This document shows positions 17,011 to 28,099 of a DNA stretch of 64,000 nt, one piece after another. The notes below the pieces were generated by a model that was given only the letters and a program-made list of their open reading frames with translations, had not been told where the DNA came from and made no database searches. The stretch spans positions 39,331-103,330 of the forward strand of contig DIRT01000023.1 of the NCBI GenBank assembly GCA_002427605.1, read 5' to 3'. The stretch is from Bacteroidales bacterium UBA5429 (GTDB lineage Bacteria; Bacteroidota; Bacteroidia; Bacteroidales; WCHB1-69). The position numbers were made by a program, and so were the translations under genes. Every line of letters starts with the position of its first letter. Position 1 is the first letter of the stretch.

Positions 17011-20000
17011 ATGAAAAAACTTCTATTTTTTCTATCCATTTAATTCAGTTTTTCGGTTATAAACGGGCAGATTGTGACCATTGGAAGTGGAAGCAGTACC
17101 GATACCTTAATGCCGAGTTTATTAAGTCAAAAGTACAGCTACTCTCAGCAAATATACACTGTAGCAGAAGTGGAAGGCGCGTCTACCATCTGCGGAATAT
17201 CTATATTCAAAACCTCAAATGGTACAATCTATCGTTATGCCAAAATCTATATGGGGCATACTGAACAATCACAATTTAATGCTGACAACAACTGGATTCC
17301 AACCAATCAATTAACTCTTGTTTTCTCAGGCATTGTCACATTTCTGGCCAATGAGTGGAGTTATATTAGTTTTGACACTCCATTTCAATACAATGGTGTT
17401 GGTAATCTTGTAATTGCCTTTGATGATAACACTCAAGTTAAGGAAACACCTCAAGCTTTCAAAGTTTTTAGCACTTCAAACGGTTCTATCCATAGCAGTT
17501 CTGATATAAACAATATTGATCCCGCTTCTCCTCCGGAAGGAACACGTCTTTCTGTACGTAATCAAATAAAAATCCATAAGTGTAATCCAATATCTATGTC
17601 AAATAATCCTATTAGTACCTGTGATTTATTGTATTCAGATCCAGGAGGGATGAATGACTATGGACCTAATCAAACTTACACACAAGTGATCACTAGCAGC
17701 ATTCCGAACGACCGTTTAGAGGTAAACTTTTTAGATTTTAGTCTCGCTGATGGAGACACCCTCTGGATATTCAATGGAGATAATACTAATGCTCCACTTA
17801 TTGGAATCTTTGGAATCTATGTTAGCCCTTTTAGTTTTACTTCATCTGGAAGTTCGCTTACTTTTAGATTTAAAAGTAATGACACTATTGAATCTACAGG
17901 ATGGTTGGCTCAAATCCTATGTCAGGGATGCACTCCGGTTGTTAGTACCGTTGGATCGCCTTGTTATCCTGATCCCAACAGTATCACCGGTTATGCTGCC
18001 AAACCTTTCTGTACTGATGATAATCCATTAGGAATCACGTATCCATCCGGAACAACGGGCAATACAAATGATTACCTCCCTTCTCCCGGTTGCCTTTATT
18101 TTACAACTGGTCCGGCATGGTACTTTATGCGAATCAATGATCCTGGTGATCTGCTGATTTACATTTCACAGACTTCAATTGCTACCGGTGCCGGATTGGA
18201 TGTTGATTTTGCTTGCTGGGGTCCATTTTATGCTAACAATCAGAATGACTTTATGCAACGTTGGTGTTGTGGAGAATATAACCTCTATGATGCAAATACC
18301 CCTAGTCACAGACCCGCCGACGGAAACCATACTAATGATATGGGAGTTTATCCCGTTTCTAACCTCGTTGACTGTTCCTACTACAATCACTCTACAGAAT
18401 GGGCTTTTATTCCCAATGCTCAAACAGGACAATTCTACATTCTTCTAATCACTAATTATAGTGAACAACCGGGGGAAATCTTTTTCAATAGTGTTCCTAA
18501 ATACTCTACTGCTACTACTGATTGTTCCCTTTTAAGTTCTCTAAGTACTAGTAGTCATCTTTGTGAAGGAGACCCTATTGTCCTCAACTCCAACAATAAT
18601 CAACCTGGTATCACTCATACATGGAATGGTCCCAACGGATTTACATCTACTTACCCCAATTTGGTTATTCCTAACGCCACTCCGGCTAACTCAGGTACCT
18701 ATTATTTGACTCTTACCAATCAATCAGGAAACTCTTTTATTGATTCCACCTATATATCTGTGCATGCAATGCCATCCGTTACGTTAAGCAGTACCGCTTT
18801 GAGTATTTGTATTGGGGATTCAGTGACACTCACTGCCAGTGGAGCCAACGATTATAGTTGGAATCACGATTTAGGATCAGGGAGCCAACACACTACCATC
18901 CCCTCTGATAGTATTACTTACATCGTAATAGGAAACAGCTATGGGTGTATAGACACAGCCCAAATTAGTATTGCTGTAAATCCTTTACCTCAAGTTGAAA
19001 TCCAGGAACCAATAGCCGAAATATGTCCCAACTACAGTGCTATTCCAATCAATAGCATCCCCTCAGGGGGAACGCCAGGATACAACTATTCGTGGTCTGG
19101 TGCCGGTATAGTAAACCAGAACAACAACACTACCCTGTTTAATCCCGAGATCACGTATTGTGATGAAGAATTTTCTATTGTGTTGGAAATTACTGACCAA
19201 AATCTTTGCAAGGGACAGGATTCAATTTTAATAGGAATCTCTGACACTATTAACCCTCAATTTACTACACTCCCCTTCCCACTTCAATATGCAACAGGAA
19301 CTTTTCCTAACTATGCCATGCCCGATCTTACAGATATTGTACGGAATAACAGCAGCGATAACTGTTGGAATATAAATCAATTAATCATCTCACAAAGTAT
19401 TGAAGTAGGGACTACTCTCAATGAAAACTGCTACGTTCAGGTTACTGTAACAGACCCTTGTGGAAACAGTTGTTCAACATCAATTCGAATTATTATTCCA
19501 CTCCATATTCAGATAACCGATGTAGATCATGTCAGCTGTTTTGGTGCTAATGACGAAAGTGCGGCAGTAAGTAGTTATGGAGGAATTCCGCCCTATCAAT
19601 ATCAATGGAGTAATTCCGCTCCACCGGGAAGTACTGTCATTTCATCTCTGCAAGCCGGCACCTACCAAGTAACCGTAACAGACTCATTAGGTGTTGCATT
19701 AAATGATAATATCACAATTACTCAACCGGACTCTTTAATTGTAAATTATACCAAAACTGACACACATTGTGAATAGAACAACGGAATGTTTGAATTGACA
19801 CCTTCCGGTGGAACTCCTCCCTACCAATATAATTGGTCTCAAGGAGGCAATAATGCAGAAATATCAGATCTAGTAGAAGGAGTCTATTCCTGTATAATCA
19901 CAGATGCTCACGGATGCACAACAAACCTCCAGGATACCATCCATAAAATCAATCCACTGCATATTGTTGAAATTATCGGTAATCGTGAAACCTGCAATCA

Positions 20001-20934
20001 ACAGAATGGATCTATTCAGATTACACTTGCAGAAGGAACTCCCCCATATGAATACCTTTGGAACAGTGCTAACGGTTCTTCCGGTAGTGAACTCACTCAA
20101 TTAGTCGGTGACTATTATTTTGTTACCATAACTGATCAATATGGTTGTACTGACACTACCTCAATAGAGATTAGCAGTGTAAATTTTAGTGTTTCAGTTG
20201 CAGAAATCACTCCTTCATACTGTGAACGCAACAATGGTACTGTTACGCTGGCCTTGACGGGAGATGTTGAAAATCCTTTCATTGATTGGGGTCCTATTTT
20301 ACATCATAATGACTTGTATGCTCATCGTCTTTCCGGTGGAATTTACACGGTATACATCGCAGATTATGGGTGTATTGATTCGATCACATTTGAGATTGAA
20401 GATATTCCCAGACCTATTGCCTGTTTCGATTACGACCCTACTGGTGAACTTGAAATCAACCAAATGGTTTATTTTTATAACTGTTCTTCTCATGGAGAAT
20501 TTTATGAATGGGATTTTGGAGATGGTTATACCTATACTGAATACAATGCACAACATGCATATTATGGTGGAGGAAAATATGAAGTAACCCTGTACACCTC
20601 CAATCAATATGGCTGTATTGACTCCACCAGTGTATTCATTATTGTTAGAGGAGGAGTCACTGTACATATTCCTAATGCATTTACACCCGATCAGGATGGA
20701 TTTAATGATGTTTTTCTTCCTTTATTCTCCTTAATCAATGAAACAGGTTATCAGTTGACCATTTTAAATCGTTGGGGTCAGATTGTTTTTCATACTACTA
20801 ATCCTACAGATGGATGGGATGGAACCTATCGCAATAAGGAAGCTCTTGCCGGAACATATGGTTACGTGCTTATTTTCCAAGATGAGGCTGGAAAAAAATA
20901 TAGACGTGCCGGCACATTGCACTTAATCAGATAG
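17011..20934 (+). pseudogene. Secreted CHU_C (type B T9SS) multidomain protein, first tandem copy, two in-frame stops
   Basis: A 1,307-codon frame interrupted only by TAA at codon 11 (17041-17043, inside the signal peptide) and TAG at codon 922 (19774-19776). Ignoring these, it aligns end to end with the intact copy downstream and has exactly the same length. Domain order: signal peptide, beta-rich head, a CUB-like domain (from CDLLYSDPGG) and a Cys-rich module. Then come Ig-like repeats, SprB-like repeats (GGIPPYQYQWSN, GGTPPYQYNWSQ), a PKD-like domain (YEWDFGDGYTY), and the gliding-motility-associated C-terminal domain (IPNAFTPDQDGFNDVFLP). At the signal-peptide stop the paralogue has TTA; at the second stop it has an Arg codon (CGA). 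The simplest reading is a recent pseudogene; partial translation from internal Met codons after 17074 would lack a signal peptide. Confidence 0.85.
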
Positions 20935-21167
20935 TATAAAAGCATATTAACATTTTTATTTTAAGTTAGAATATTCATTTCTAACATTTTATCAAATTTG
21001 AGAACTTACGATAAATTGTTTGAGATTTTATCGGACAATGAAATATTTTTTCATTGTAAATGTAACAAAATCTTAATATAAGAGTATAATATACAGAACA
21101 TTAAGGTCATATAAAAACTAATTTATATCCTTTTGAACACTTAAATTTGATATTATCCACTAATTCG
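20935..21167 (+). promoter_or_regulatory. Intergenic region between the two tandem copies
   Basis: 233 nt, A/T-rich. The 3' half (21057-21137) repeats the promoter-proximal sequence found before the first copy. No terminator hairpin is evident after 20934, apart from A/T-rich tracts, and no other gene is seen. Confidence 0.5.
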
Positions 21168-24100
21168 ATGAGGCAACTTACGCTTTTTCTGTTTATCTTA
21201 TTCAACTTCTCATTTATTAATGGGCAGGTTGTGACTATTGGAAGTGGAAATAATACCAATACATCAATTCCCGGTGTTTTAAGTCAAAATTACAGCTACT
21301 CCCAACAGATTTACACAGCCTCTGAACTGGATGGTGCTGCCCCCATTTGCGGAATATCCCTATTCAAATCCTCAAGTGGTATAATCTATCGTTATATTAC
21401 CATCTATTTAGGTCACACGGAGCAATCGGAGTTTAGTTCTAATAACAGCTGGGTCCCAGCCGGTGAACTAACAGTTGTTTTCTCCGGCATTGTCAAGTTT
21501 CTACCCAACACATGGAGCTATATTAGTTTTGACACCCCATTTCAATATGATGGAGTCGATAATCTTGTAATCGCCTTTGATGACAATACTCAAATTAAGG
21601 AGGCTGCTCAAACATTCAAGACTTTTAGTACACCCAATGGTTCTATCTACAAGAGTTCAGACATAAGCAATCCTGACCCCGCCTCTCCACTGGTAGGAAC
21701 ACGTGTTCACGCACGCAATCAAATAAAAATCCATAAGTGTACTCCAACACCGATGTCTAATTCTCCTATTCATACCTGTGATTTATTATATTCAGATCCA
21801 GGGGGGATGGACAATTATAGCCCCAATCAAAATTTTACACAAGTGATTACCAGTAGCTCTCCGAACAGTCGTTTGGAGGTACGCTTTTTAGATTTTAATT
21901 TGGCTGATGGGGACACTCTTTGGATATACAACGGAAACAGCACCAATGCTCCACTTGTTGGAATTTTCGGAGTTTATGTCAATCCTTTTAGTTTTACCTC
22001 ATCAGGAGGTTCACTCACTTTTAAATTTAAAAGCGATAACAGCATTGAATCTGCAGGCTGGTTAGCTCAAATTGAATGTCGGAGTTGCACTCCTGTTGCT
22101 ACTACCACCGGATCACCCTGTCAGCCCGATCCTAACAGTATCACCGGCTATGCAGCCAAACCTTTCTGTACTGATGAGAATCCAATGGGTATCAGTTATC
22201 CATCCGGAATATCGGGCAGTACAGAATCATACATTACCGCTCCCGGTTGTCTTGGTTCAACTCCGGCACCGGCATGGTACTTTATGCGCATCAATACTCC
22301 CGGCGATCTATTGATCTACATTTCCCAAACTTCAATTGCAAGCGGTGCCGGGATAGATGTCGATTTTGCCTGCTGGGGTCCTTTTTATGCTGATAATCAA
22401 AATGACTTCATGCAACGATGGTGTTGTGGAGAATATGATCTTTATGACGGAAGTGCTTCAACTCACAGGCCTCCAAATGGAGTACATACCAACGATATGG
22501 GCGGTTATCCCATCTCTAATCTTGTTGACTGCTCCTACCATATTGAATCCACAGAATGGGCATTTATTCCCAATGCTCAAGAGGGGCAATACTACATTCT
22601 GCTGATCACCAATTACAGACGCCACCCGGGGATAATCGATTTTAATACTGTTTCGGAATATACTACAGCTACTACCGATTGTTCCGTTTTGGCATCAATC
22701 ACCGGCAGTGGTCATATTTGCGAGGGAGAATCCATCTACCTTAACTCCAACAACAACCAGCCCGATATCACGCACTCCTGGAGTGGTCCTAACGGATTTA
22801 CATCTACTTATCCCAACCCAATCATTCCCGGTGCCACTTCAGCAAACTCGGGAACTTATTACTTAACTGTTACCAATCAGGCAGGAAACTCTTCTACTGA
22901 CAGTACACAGGTATTTGTGCACCCCATTCCATCCGTTACGTTAAACAGTAGCGCTCTGAGCATTTGTTCGGGCGAATCGGTGACACTCACTGCTGATGGA
23001 GCCAACAGCTACAGTTGGAGTCACGATTTAGGACCCGGCAGCCAACACACTACCATCCCCCCCAATAATACTAATTACATAGTAATAGGAAATAGTTATG
23101 GATGTATAGATACAGCACAAATCACGATTACAGTAAATCCTTCACCGCAAGTCCAAATCCAGGAACCGATGGGCGAAATGTGTCCCAATAGCGCTACCAT
23201 ATCAATTAATAGCATCTCTTTCGGAGGATCTCCGGGATATAGCTATTCGTGGTCAGGTGTCGGTATTGTAAATCAAAATAGCAGCACAACCCAATTTACT
23301 CCAAATATTACGCACTGTGATGCTGAAATTCCTGTTACATTGGAAGTTACTGACCAAAATCTTTGCACAGGACGCGATTCGATTTCCATCAACGTCTCTG
23401 ATATTATTAATCCCCAATTTACAACACTTCCTTTTCCTTTTCAATATGCAACAGGAACTTTTCCAAACTATACAATGCCTGATCTCACCGATTTAGTCCG
23501 CAACAACAGCAGTGATAACTGTTGGGATATCAATCAGTTAAACATCTCACAAAGCATTGCAGCAGGAACTATCCTCAATGAAAACTGCTACGTTCAGGTG
23601 ACTGTAACAGATCCTTGTGGTAATAGTTCTACTGCTTCAGTTCGCATTATTATTCCGTTCTATGTTCAGATGACCGATTCAACTCAGGTTAGCTGTTTTG
23701 GGGGTAATGATGGAAGTGCAACCGTCAGTGGTTACGGCGGCATTCCACCTTATCAATACCAATGGAGTAATTCCGCTTCACCAGGAGGTACTGTTAATTC
23801 ATCTTTACAAGCGGGCAACTATCAGGTAACAGTTACAGACTCACTAGGTGTCTCATTGAGTGCCTATGTCACTATTACACAACCGAACTTATTATCTGTT
23901 AATTACACTACAACTGATACGTACTGTGAACGAAATAACGGAAAGTTCGAAGTGATTCCCGCCGGTGGGACTCCACCTTACCAATATAGTTGGTCAAATG
24001 GAGAAAATAGTGCACAAGTATTAAATCTGGAAGCAGGATTCTATTCTTGTACCATCACTGATATTCATGGATGTACAACGAGCCTCCACGACACTATTCA

Positions 24101-25091
24101 TAAACTCAATCCGATGGGAATAACCGGGATTATTGGTTATCGTGAAACCTGCAATCAACATAATGGAGCAATTGAAATTACATTCTCAGGAGGAACTGCA
24201 CCATACGAATACCAATGGAATAGTGGCAGTGGTTCTTCCGGCAACAATATCACCCAATTAGCCAGTGGCTACTATTTCGTTACTGTAACGGATCAACATG
24301 GTTGTACTGACACCACCTCTGTCGAAATTGGTGGTGTAGATTTTACTGCTTCAGTTCTGGAAGTCACTCCTTCATACTGTGAGCGAAACGACGGTACTGT
24401 TACGCTATCCCTAACGGGAGATATTGAAAATCCTCATATTGATTGGGGACCTGTTTTGCATCATGACCACTTGTATGCTAATCAGCTTTCCGGTGGAAGT
24501 TACACGGTATATGTAGAAGATTATGGTTGTGTGGACACAGTCACCTTTGAAATCGAAGAGACCCCCAGGCCTGTTGCCTGTTTTGAGCACGAACCCAATA
24601 ACGAGCTTATGGTCAACCAACTGATCTATTTTTTAAACTGTTCTACAGATGGTGAGTCTTACGAGTGGAAATTTGGTGATGGTTCAAGTTACATCGGATA
24701 TGATGCCCAACATCGATACCTGGGTACGGGAATCTACAAGGTTACCCTTATCACAACCAATCAATATGCCTGTATTGATTCCTCGAGTGTAAATATTCTC
24801 ATTTCAGGAGAAATTACAGTATTTATACCGAACTCCTTTACACCCAATCATGATGGAGTTAATGACGTTTTTATTCCTATTTTCTCCTCTGTGAGTGAAA
24901 CTGGGTATCAGTTGAGTATTTTTAATCGTTGGGGTGAGATTATTTTCCAAAACACCAATCCTTCAGATGGATGGGATGGGACTCATCAGAATAAAGCAGT
25001 CCCCAGCGGAACATATAGCTATCTCCTTTACTTCCAGAATGATAATGGGAAGGGATTCAAGCGTACCGGTTCAATAAACCTGATCAGATAA
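21168..25091 (+). CDS. Secreted CHU_C (type B T9SS) multidomain adhesin-like protein, intact second copy
   Basis: A 1,307-residue secreted protein starting MRQLTLFLFILFN, with a signal peptide ending INGQ; seven earlier in-frame codons are ignored because this start aligns with the sister gene. Approximate layout: head domain 20-195, CUB-like domain 203-305 (CDLLYSDPGG ... WLAQIEC) and a Cys/Trp-rich module 310-510 (DVDFACWGPF, RWCCGEYD). Ig-like modules 515-680, three or four SprB-like repeats 840-1050 (GGTPPYQYSWSN, GGTAPYEYQWNS) and a PKD-like domain near 1130-1200 (YEWKFGDGSSY) follow. The C-terminal sorting domain (IPNSFTPNHDGVNDVF ... LNRWGE-type motif NRWGEIIF) ends the protein. Such proteins are exported by T9SS and act at the surface in adhesion, matrix or gliding. 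Its ligand is unknown. Confidence 0.88.
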   Translation: MRQLTLFLFILFNFSFINGQVVTIGSGNNTNTSIPGVLSQNYSYSQQIYTASELDGAAPICGISLFKSSSGIIYRYITIYLGHTEQSEFSSNNSWVPAGELTVVFSGIVKFLPNTWSYISFDTPFQYDGVDNLVIAFDDNTQIKEAAQTFKTFSTPNGSIYKSSDISNPDPASPLVGTRVHARNQIKIHKCTPTPMSNSPIHTCDLLYSDPGGMDNYSPNQNFTQVITSSSPNSRLEVRFLDFNLADGDTLWIYNGNSTNAPLVGIFGVYVNPFSFTSSGGSLTFKFKSDNSIESAGWLAQIECRSCTPVATTTGSPCQPDPNSITGYAAKPFCTDENPMGISYPSGISGSTESYITAPGCLGSTPAPAWYFMRINTPGDLLIYISQTSIASGAGIDVDFACWGPFYADNQNDFMQRWCCGEYDLYDGSASTHRPPNGVHTNDMGGYPISNLVDCSYHIESTEWAFIPNAQEGQYYILLITNYRRHPGIIDFNTVSEYTTATTDCSVLASITGSGHICEGESIYLNSNNNQPDITHSWSGPNGFTSTYPNPIIPGATSANSGTYYLTVTNQAGNSSTDSTQVFVHPIPSVTLNSSALSICSGESVTLTADGANSYSWSHDLGPGSQHTTIPPNNTNYIVIGNSYGCIDTAQITITVNPSPQVQIQEPMGEMCPNSATISINSISFGGSPGYSYSWSGVGIVNQNSSTTQFTPNITHCDAEIPVTLEVTDQNLCTGRDSISINVSDIINPQFTTLPFPFQYATGTFPNYTMPDLTDLVRNNSSDNCWDINQLNISQSIAAGTILNENCYVQVTVTDPCGNSSTASVRIIIPFYVQMTDSTQVSCFGGNDGSATVSGYGGIPPYQYQWSNSASPGGTVNSSLQAGNYQVTVTDSLGVSLSAYVTITQPNLLSVNYTTTDTYCERNNGKFEVIPAGGTPPYQYSWSNGENSAQVLNLEAGFYSCTITDIHGCTTSLHDTIHKLNPMGITGIIGYRETCNQHNGAIEITFSGGTAPYEYQWNSGSGSSGNNITQLASGYYFVTVTDQHGCTDTTSVEIGGVDFTASVLEVTPSYCERNDGTVTLSLTGDIENPHIDWGPVLHHDHLYANQLSGGSYTVYVEDYGCVDTVTFEIEETPRPVACFEHEPNNELMVNQLIYFLNCSTDGESYEWKFGDGSSYIGYDAQHRYLGTGIYKVTLITTNQYACIDSSSVNILISGEITVFIPNSFTPNHDGVNDVFIPIFSSVSETGYQLSIFNRWGEIIFQNTNPSDGWDGTHQNKAVPSGTYSYLLYFQNDNGKGFKRTGSINLIR

Positions 25092-25132
25092 AAAGGCATT
25101 TGGACTCTACTCTTAATGAGAAGGAGTTCTTT

Positions 25133-26467
25133 CTAATATTTCAGCCATTTAAACAACTCACGATACGTAACTTTCTTTCCGTACATCAGAACACCAACGC
25201 GATAAATCTTAGCTGCAAACCAAACGCAGAGGATAAAGAAAGCCACAGCAATAGCCATGGATGCAAAGAGTTGACCCGCCGGTACTCCGGAAGGCAAACG
25301 AATCATCATAGCAATTGGTGAGGTCAATGGAATCATAGAAAACCAGAATGCAATCGATCCATTGGGATCCTCAGTAATGGGCACTATAAGTACCATTGCA
25401 AGAATAAGCGGAATAGTCACCGGCATCGTAAACTGCTGTGAATCAGCCTCATTATCCACCGCAGAACCCACTGCAGCAAAGAGTGCTGCATAAATCAGGT
25501 ATCCTATCAAAAAATAGAAAAGGAAACAGAGTAAGAGTGCGGTAAAAGAGATATTGAAATAGTTATCAATCTTCGTAAAAATAGAGGTTTGTGCTGTTGG
25601 TGCACTATCAACATCTGCCATGGGTGCTTGTACTCCATCGGGTAAAGTAGCCGCTTGTTCTGCCACCTCGGGAGTTACCTCAAAAAGTGTAGGAGCAGAA
25701 AGTTGAACTCCATATATAATTGCAAATGTTAATACAACCCATATCAAAAACTGTGTTAACCCAACCATTGCTATTCCAACAATCTTACCCATCATCAATT
25801 GAATCGGTTTTACCGATGAGATCAACACTTCTACAATTCGGTTTGTTTTTTCCTCCAGTACCCCCCTCAAAACTTGAGAAGCAAAGAGAAAAATAAAGAA
25901 ATAGATTGCCATACCACTGAACACACCCACTACACGTACCAAATCGGCATTGCTCTCCTTTTCATTGCCTGCAGCATCAATCTTTATATTGGAAACCGAA
26001 CTTTTAGTCAGGCTCTTCATCTTCTCATAATTCACCGGATCTATCTGAAAACTATCGATCAACACCCGATCAAAGAGCAGTTTATCTATCTGACTCTCAA
26101 TCACAGAGCTAAAATTCATCGAGGGCTCCTCTTTAAAGAAAAGATTGGTTTTAATTGCCTGGGTTCCTTCTAAAATGTGCAAAACGGCATCATACCCTGC
26201 ATCAAATGACTCCGACTTAATCAGTTCCACATCTCCGCTACGATAGACAAACTTTGTTTTATCCGTATCAGTAAATTTATTGATAAAAAAATCATTATCA
26301 TCCACTACTACCACTTTCATCACCTTTTGAGTCTGTTGAGCTACAATCACGGGAACCACAAAAAGGGCAGCCATTAGAATTGGCCCAATTATCGTCATAA
26401 TAATAAAGCTTTTCTTCTTAACCCGTGTCAGATACTCTCGTGAAATAATCAGTTTAATCTTATTCAT
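25133..26467 (-). CDS. ABC-2 type transporter permease (NatB-like)
   Basis: A 444-residue membrane protein. An N-terminal membrane helix (about residues 20-44) is followed by a ~130-residue extracytoplasmic domain. At least five further hydrophobic segments begin near VVGVFSGMAIYFFIFLFAS, including the family's EEKTNRIVEVLISSVKPIQLMMGK motif. The overall pattern matches NatB-like exporters, which pump sodium or other small solutes. The ATG overlaps the stop of the ATPase gene by 1 nt, so the two proteins form one transporter. The substrate is not evident. A Pro/Ala/Asp-rich loop (about residues 270-295) is an insert between membrane helices. Confidence 0.87.
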   Translation of the reverse strand: MNKIKLIISREYLTRVKKKSFIIMTIIGPILMAALFVVPVIVAQQTQKVMKVVVVDDNDFFINKFTDTDKTKFVYRSGDVELIKSESFDAGYDAVLHILEGTQAIKTNLFFKEEPSMNFSSVIESQIDKLLFDRVLIDSFQIDPVNYEKMKSLTKSSVSNIKIDAAGNEKESNADLVRVVGVFSGMAIYFFIFLFASQVLRGVLEEKTNRIVEVLISSVKPIQLMMGKIVGIAMVGLTQFLIWVVLTFAIIYGVQLSAPTLFEVTPEVAEQAATLPDGVQAPMADVDSAPTAQTSIFTKIDNYFNISFTALLLCFLFYFLIGYLIYAALFAAVGSAVDNEADSQQFTMPVTIPLILAMVLIVPITEDPNGSIAFWFSMIPLTSPIAMMIRLPSGVPAGQLFASMAIAVAFFILCVWFAAKIYRVGVLMYGKKVTYRELFKWLKY

Positions 26468-27420
26468 TACTTTGTAGCGTTAACCTGTTTGATAAAAATA
26501 GAATTCATAGAAGGTAATATCTCTTCGAATGAAACAATAGTTCCAAGAGGGAGCAGAGTGTTTAATAGCGTATTACCGTTTACACCTTCATTCATTTGAA
26601 ATTTAAGCGTCAAACCCAATGGAGAAAGACGACTCTCTTTTAACGTAAAGAGGTCATTGTCTTTTAAATTTGAAAGTAATTCTTCGCCTGTATCAATAGT
26701 AACCTCAAAAAGATGCTCCTTAAATTGCTGTTTGATGTCGTGAAGATTTCCCTCCAGAACCTTTTTGGATTTATTAATTAAAACAATATCATCGCAAATC
26801 TCCTCTACCGATTCCATGTTGTGTGTTGAAAGAATGATGGTTGTTCCCTCTTCTTTTAATCTCAAAATCTCCGTTTTAATGATATTGGTGTTAATCGGGT
26901 CAAATCCGCTAAATGGCTCATCCAGGATCAAAAAATCGGGTTGATGTATAATTGTAGTGATAAACTGAACTTTCTGCTGCATCCCTTTGGAAAGCTCCTC
27001 TACTTTTTTATCCCACCATCCTACAATTTCAAACTTTCTGAACCAGTAGACCAAACGTTCCAAAGCAATCTGTTTGCTAACTCCCTTAAGTTGAGCCAGA
27101 TACAAAGCCTGCTCCCCTACTTTCATCTTTTTGTAGAGTCCACGCTCTTCCGGAAGATATCCAATCCGCTCCACATCATCTTTTTGAATGGGACGTCCAT
27201 CAAAGAATATCGTTCCATTATCCGGAGCTGTGATCTGATTGATCATACGAATAAGCGTCGTTTTTCCTGCACCATTGGGTCCCAGAAGTCCAAAAATAGT
27301 TCCTCTCGATACCGAAAAAGAAACTTCATCAATAGCTAAATGGTTTGCGTATCGTTTAGTAACACCTTGAACCTCAATAATGGGATTTGTGTTTCTAGTA
27401 GTTTCTTGGGCTCGTTCCAT
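26467..27420 (-). CDS. ABC transporter ATP-binding protein (NatA-like)
   Basis: Cytoplasmic ATPase of the exporter encoded immediately downstream. Seen: Walker A GPNGAGKTT, the ABC signature LSKGMQQK, Walker B FLILDEPFSGFDP and the H-loop STHNM, plus a ~90-residue C-terminal extension typical of this subfamily. The frame starts at 27468, but that would overlap the DUF4290 gene by 74 nt. The Met at 27420 still overlaps by 26 nt and gives an N-terminus (MERAQETTRN) that leads directly into IIEVQGVTKRY. Which Met is used is uncertain. Confidence 0.9.
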   Translation of the reverse strand: MERAQETTRNTNPIIEVQGVTKRYANHLAIDEVSFSVSRGTIFGLLGPNGAGKTTLIRMINQITAPDNGTIFFDGRPIQKDDVERIGYLPEERGLYKKMKVGEQALYLAQLKGVSKQIALERLVYWFRKFEIVGWWDKKVEELSKGMQQKVQFITTIIHQPDFLILDEPFSGFDPINTNIIKTEILRLKEEGTTIILSTHNMESVEEICDDIVLINKSKKVLEGNLHDIKQQFKEHLFEVTIDTGEELLSNLKDNDLFTLKESRLSPLGLTLKFQMNEGVNGNTLLNTLLPLGTIVSFEEILPSMNSIFIKQVNATK

Positions 27421-28075
27421 TTCTTCTTCTATATTTTTTCTTTCTTTGTCTTCCTGAGGTAGAGGCATGTCCTCTTGGACTATAATTAACCGATTTCATT
27501 AAATTATGTGTACTTTCCAATACTGTATCTGAAGGAAGATCAATTTTTCCTTCGGAAAGCTCTCTTAAATGATCAATCAATACGTGGTCTTTCACAGAGG
27601 ACTTATTTTGTATGATATAGCTCTTTTTAAGATAATTAGCCAGCTCAACAGCCCACTTATTACGGTAGGATTCCGGATATGAAGCTACTAATTTAATCAC
27701 ATTTTCAATATTTCGTCCATAATTACGAAACATTATTTTGTCTCTATTGTATTGATGCTTCACTATTTTTCTCTCCGGGTCACGTACTGGTGGTTCTACA
27801 ACCGGCGTACTTAATTCCAGCTTATAATCCGACATAATATACATGTGATCCCACAACTTATGCCAATAATCTGCAGAGCGACTCCTTCTCCGATCCAGAT
27901 AATCCTGTTGATACTTTTGATCCGGATAGAGCTGTGACATAATTTTAATCACACCCTTGGCCGCTTTAGTGCGCTCTTCAATATCTTCAATAGCAACCAC
28001 GCTTTCTATCAGTTTTTGAATATTTCTACCATATTCACGGATAATTAGCGGGTCTCGTTCAGTGTTATATTCCAT
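27395..28075 (-). CDS. DUF4290 family protein
   Basis: A 226-residue cytoplasmic protein recognisable as the Bacteroidota-specific DUF4290 family by its N-terminus (MEYNTERDPLIIREYGRNIQ) and the second REYGRNIE-like segment (MFRNYGRNIENVIKLV). The C-terminal 25 residues are strongly basic (RQRKKKYRRRNG), suggesting nucleic-acid binding, which is an inference only. Its 3' end overlaps the ABC ATPase gene, so the three are probably cotranscribed. No function is established for the family. Confidence 0.82.
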   Translation of the reverse strand: MEYNTERDPLIIREYGRNIQKLIESVVAIEDIEERTKAAKGVIKIMSQLYPDQKYQQDYLDRRRSRSADYWHKLWDHMYIMSDYKLELSTPVVEPPVRDPERKIVKHQYNRDKIMFRNYGRNIENVIKLVASYPESYRNKWAVELANYLKKSYIIQNKSSVKDHVLIDHLRELSEGKIDLPSDTVLESTHNLMKSVNYSPRGHASTSGRQRKKKYRRRNGTSPRNY

Positions 28076-28099
28076 TTTTAGTATTAATTTTAGTTTATT

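Larger units (their letters stand above)
16903..25091 (+). repeat. Tandem duplication of a ~4.1 kb unit (promoter region plus T9SS-cargo gene)
   Basis: Two units lie head to tail, with aligned start codons 17011 and 21168 (4,157 nt apart). Similarity begins upstream of the coding sequence (AATGTAACGAAATCTTAAT at 16903 against AATGTAACAAAATCTTAAT at 21057) and runs to the last codon. Both frames span exactly 3,924 nt from ATG to stop. Nucleotide divergence is substantial, so the duplication is not recent. Confidence 0.9.

Noticed and set aside
19774..19776. TAG in the first CHU_C copy considered as pyrrolysine or programmed readthrough.
   Set aside because: The paralogue has Arg at the site, a second stop (TAA) lies in the signal peptide, and no recoding hairpin or pyl gene is seen. 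A pseudogene is the simpler reading, though readthrough is not excluded.
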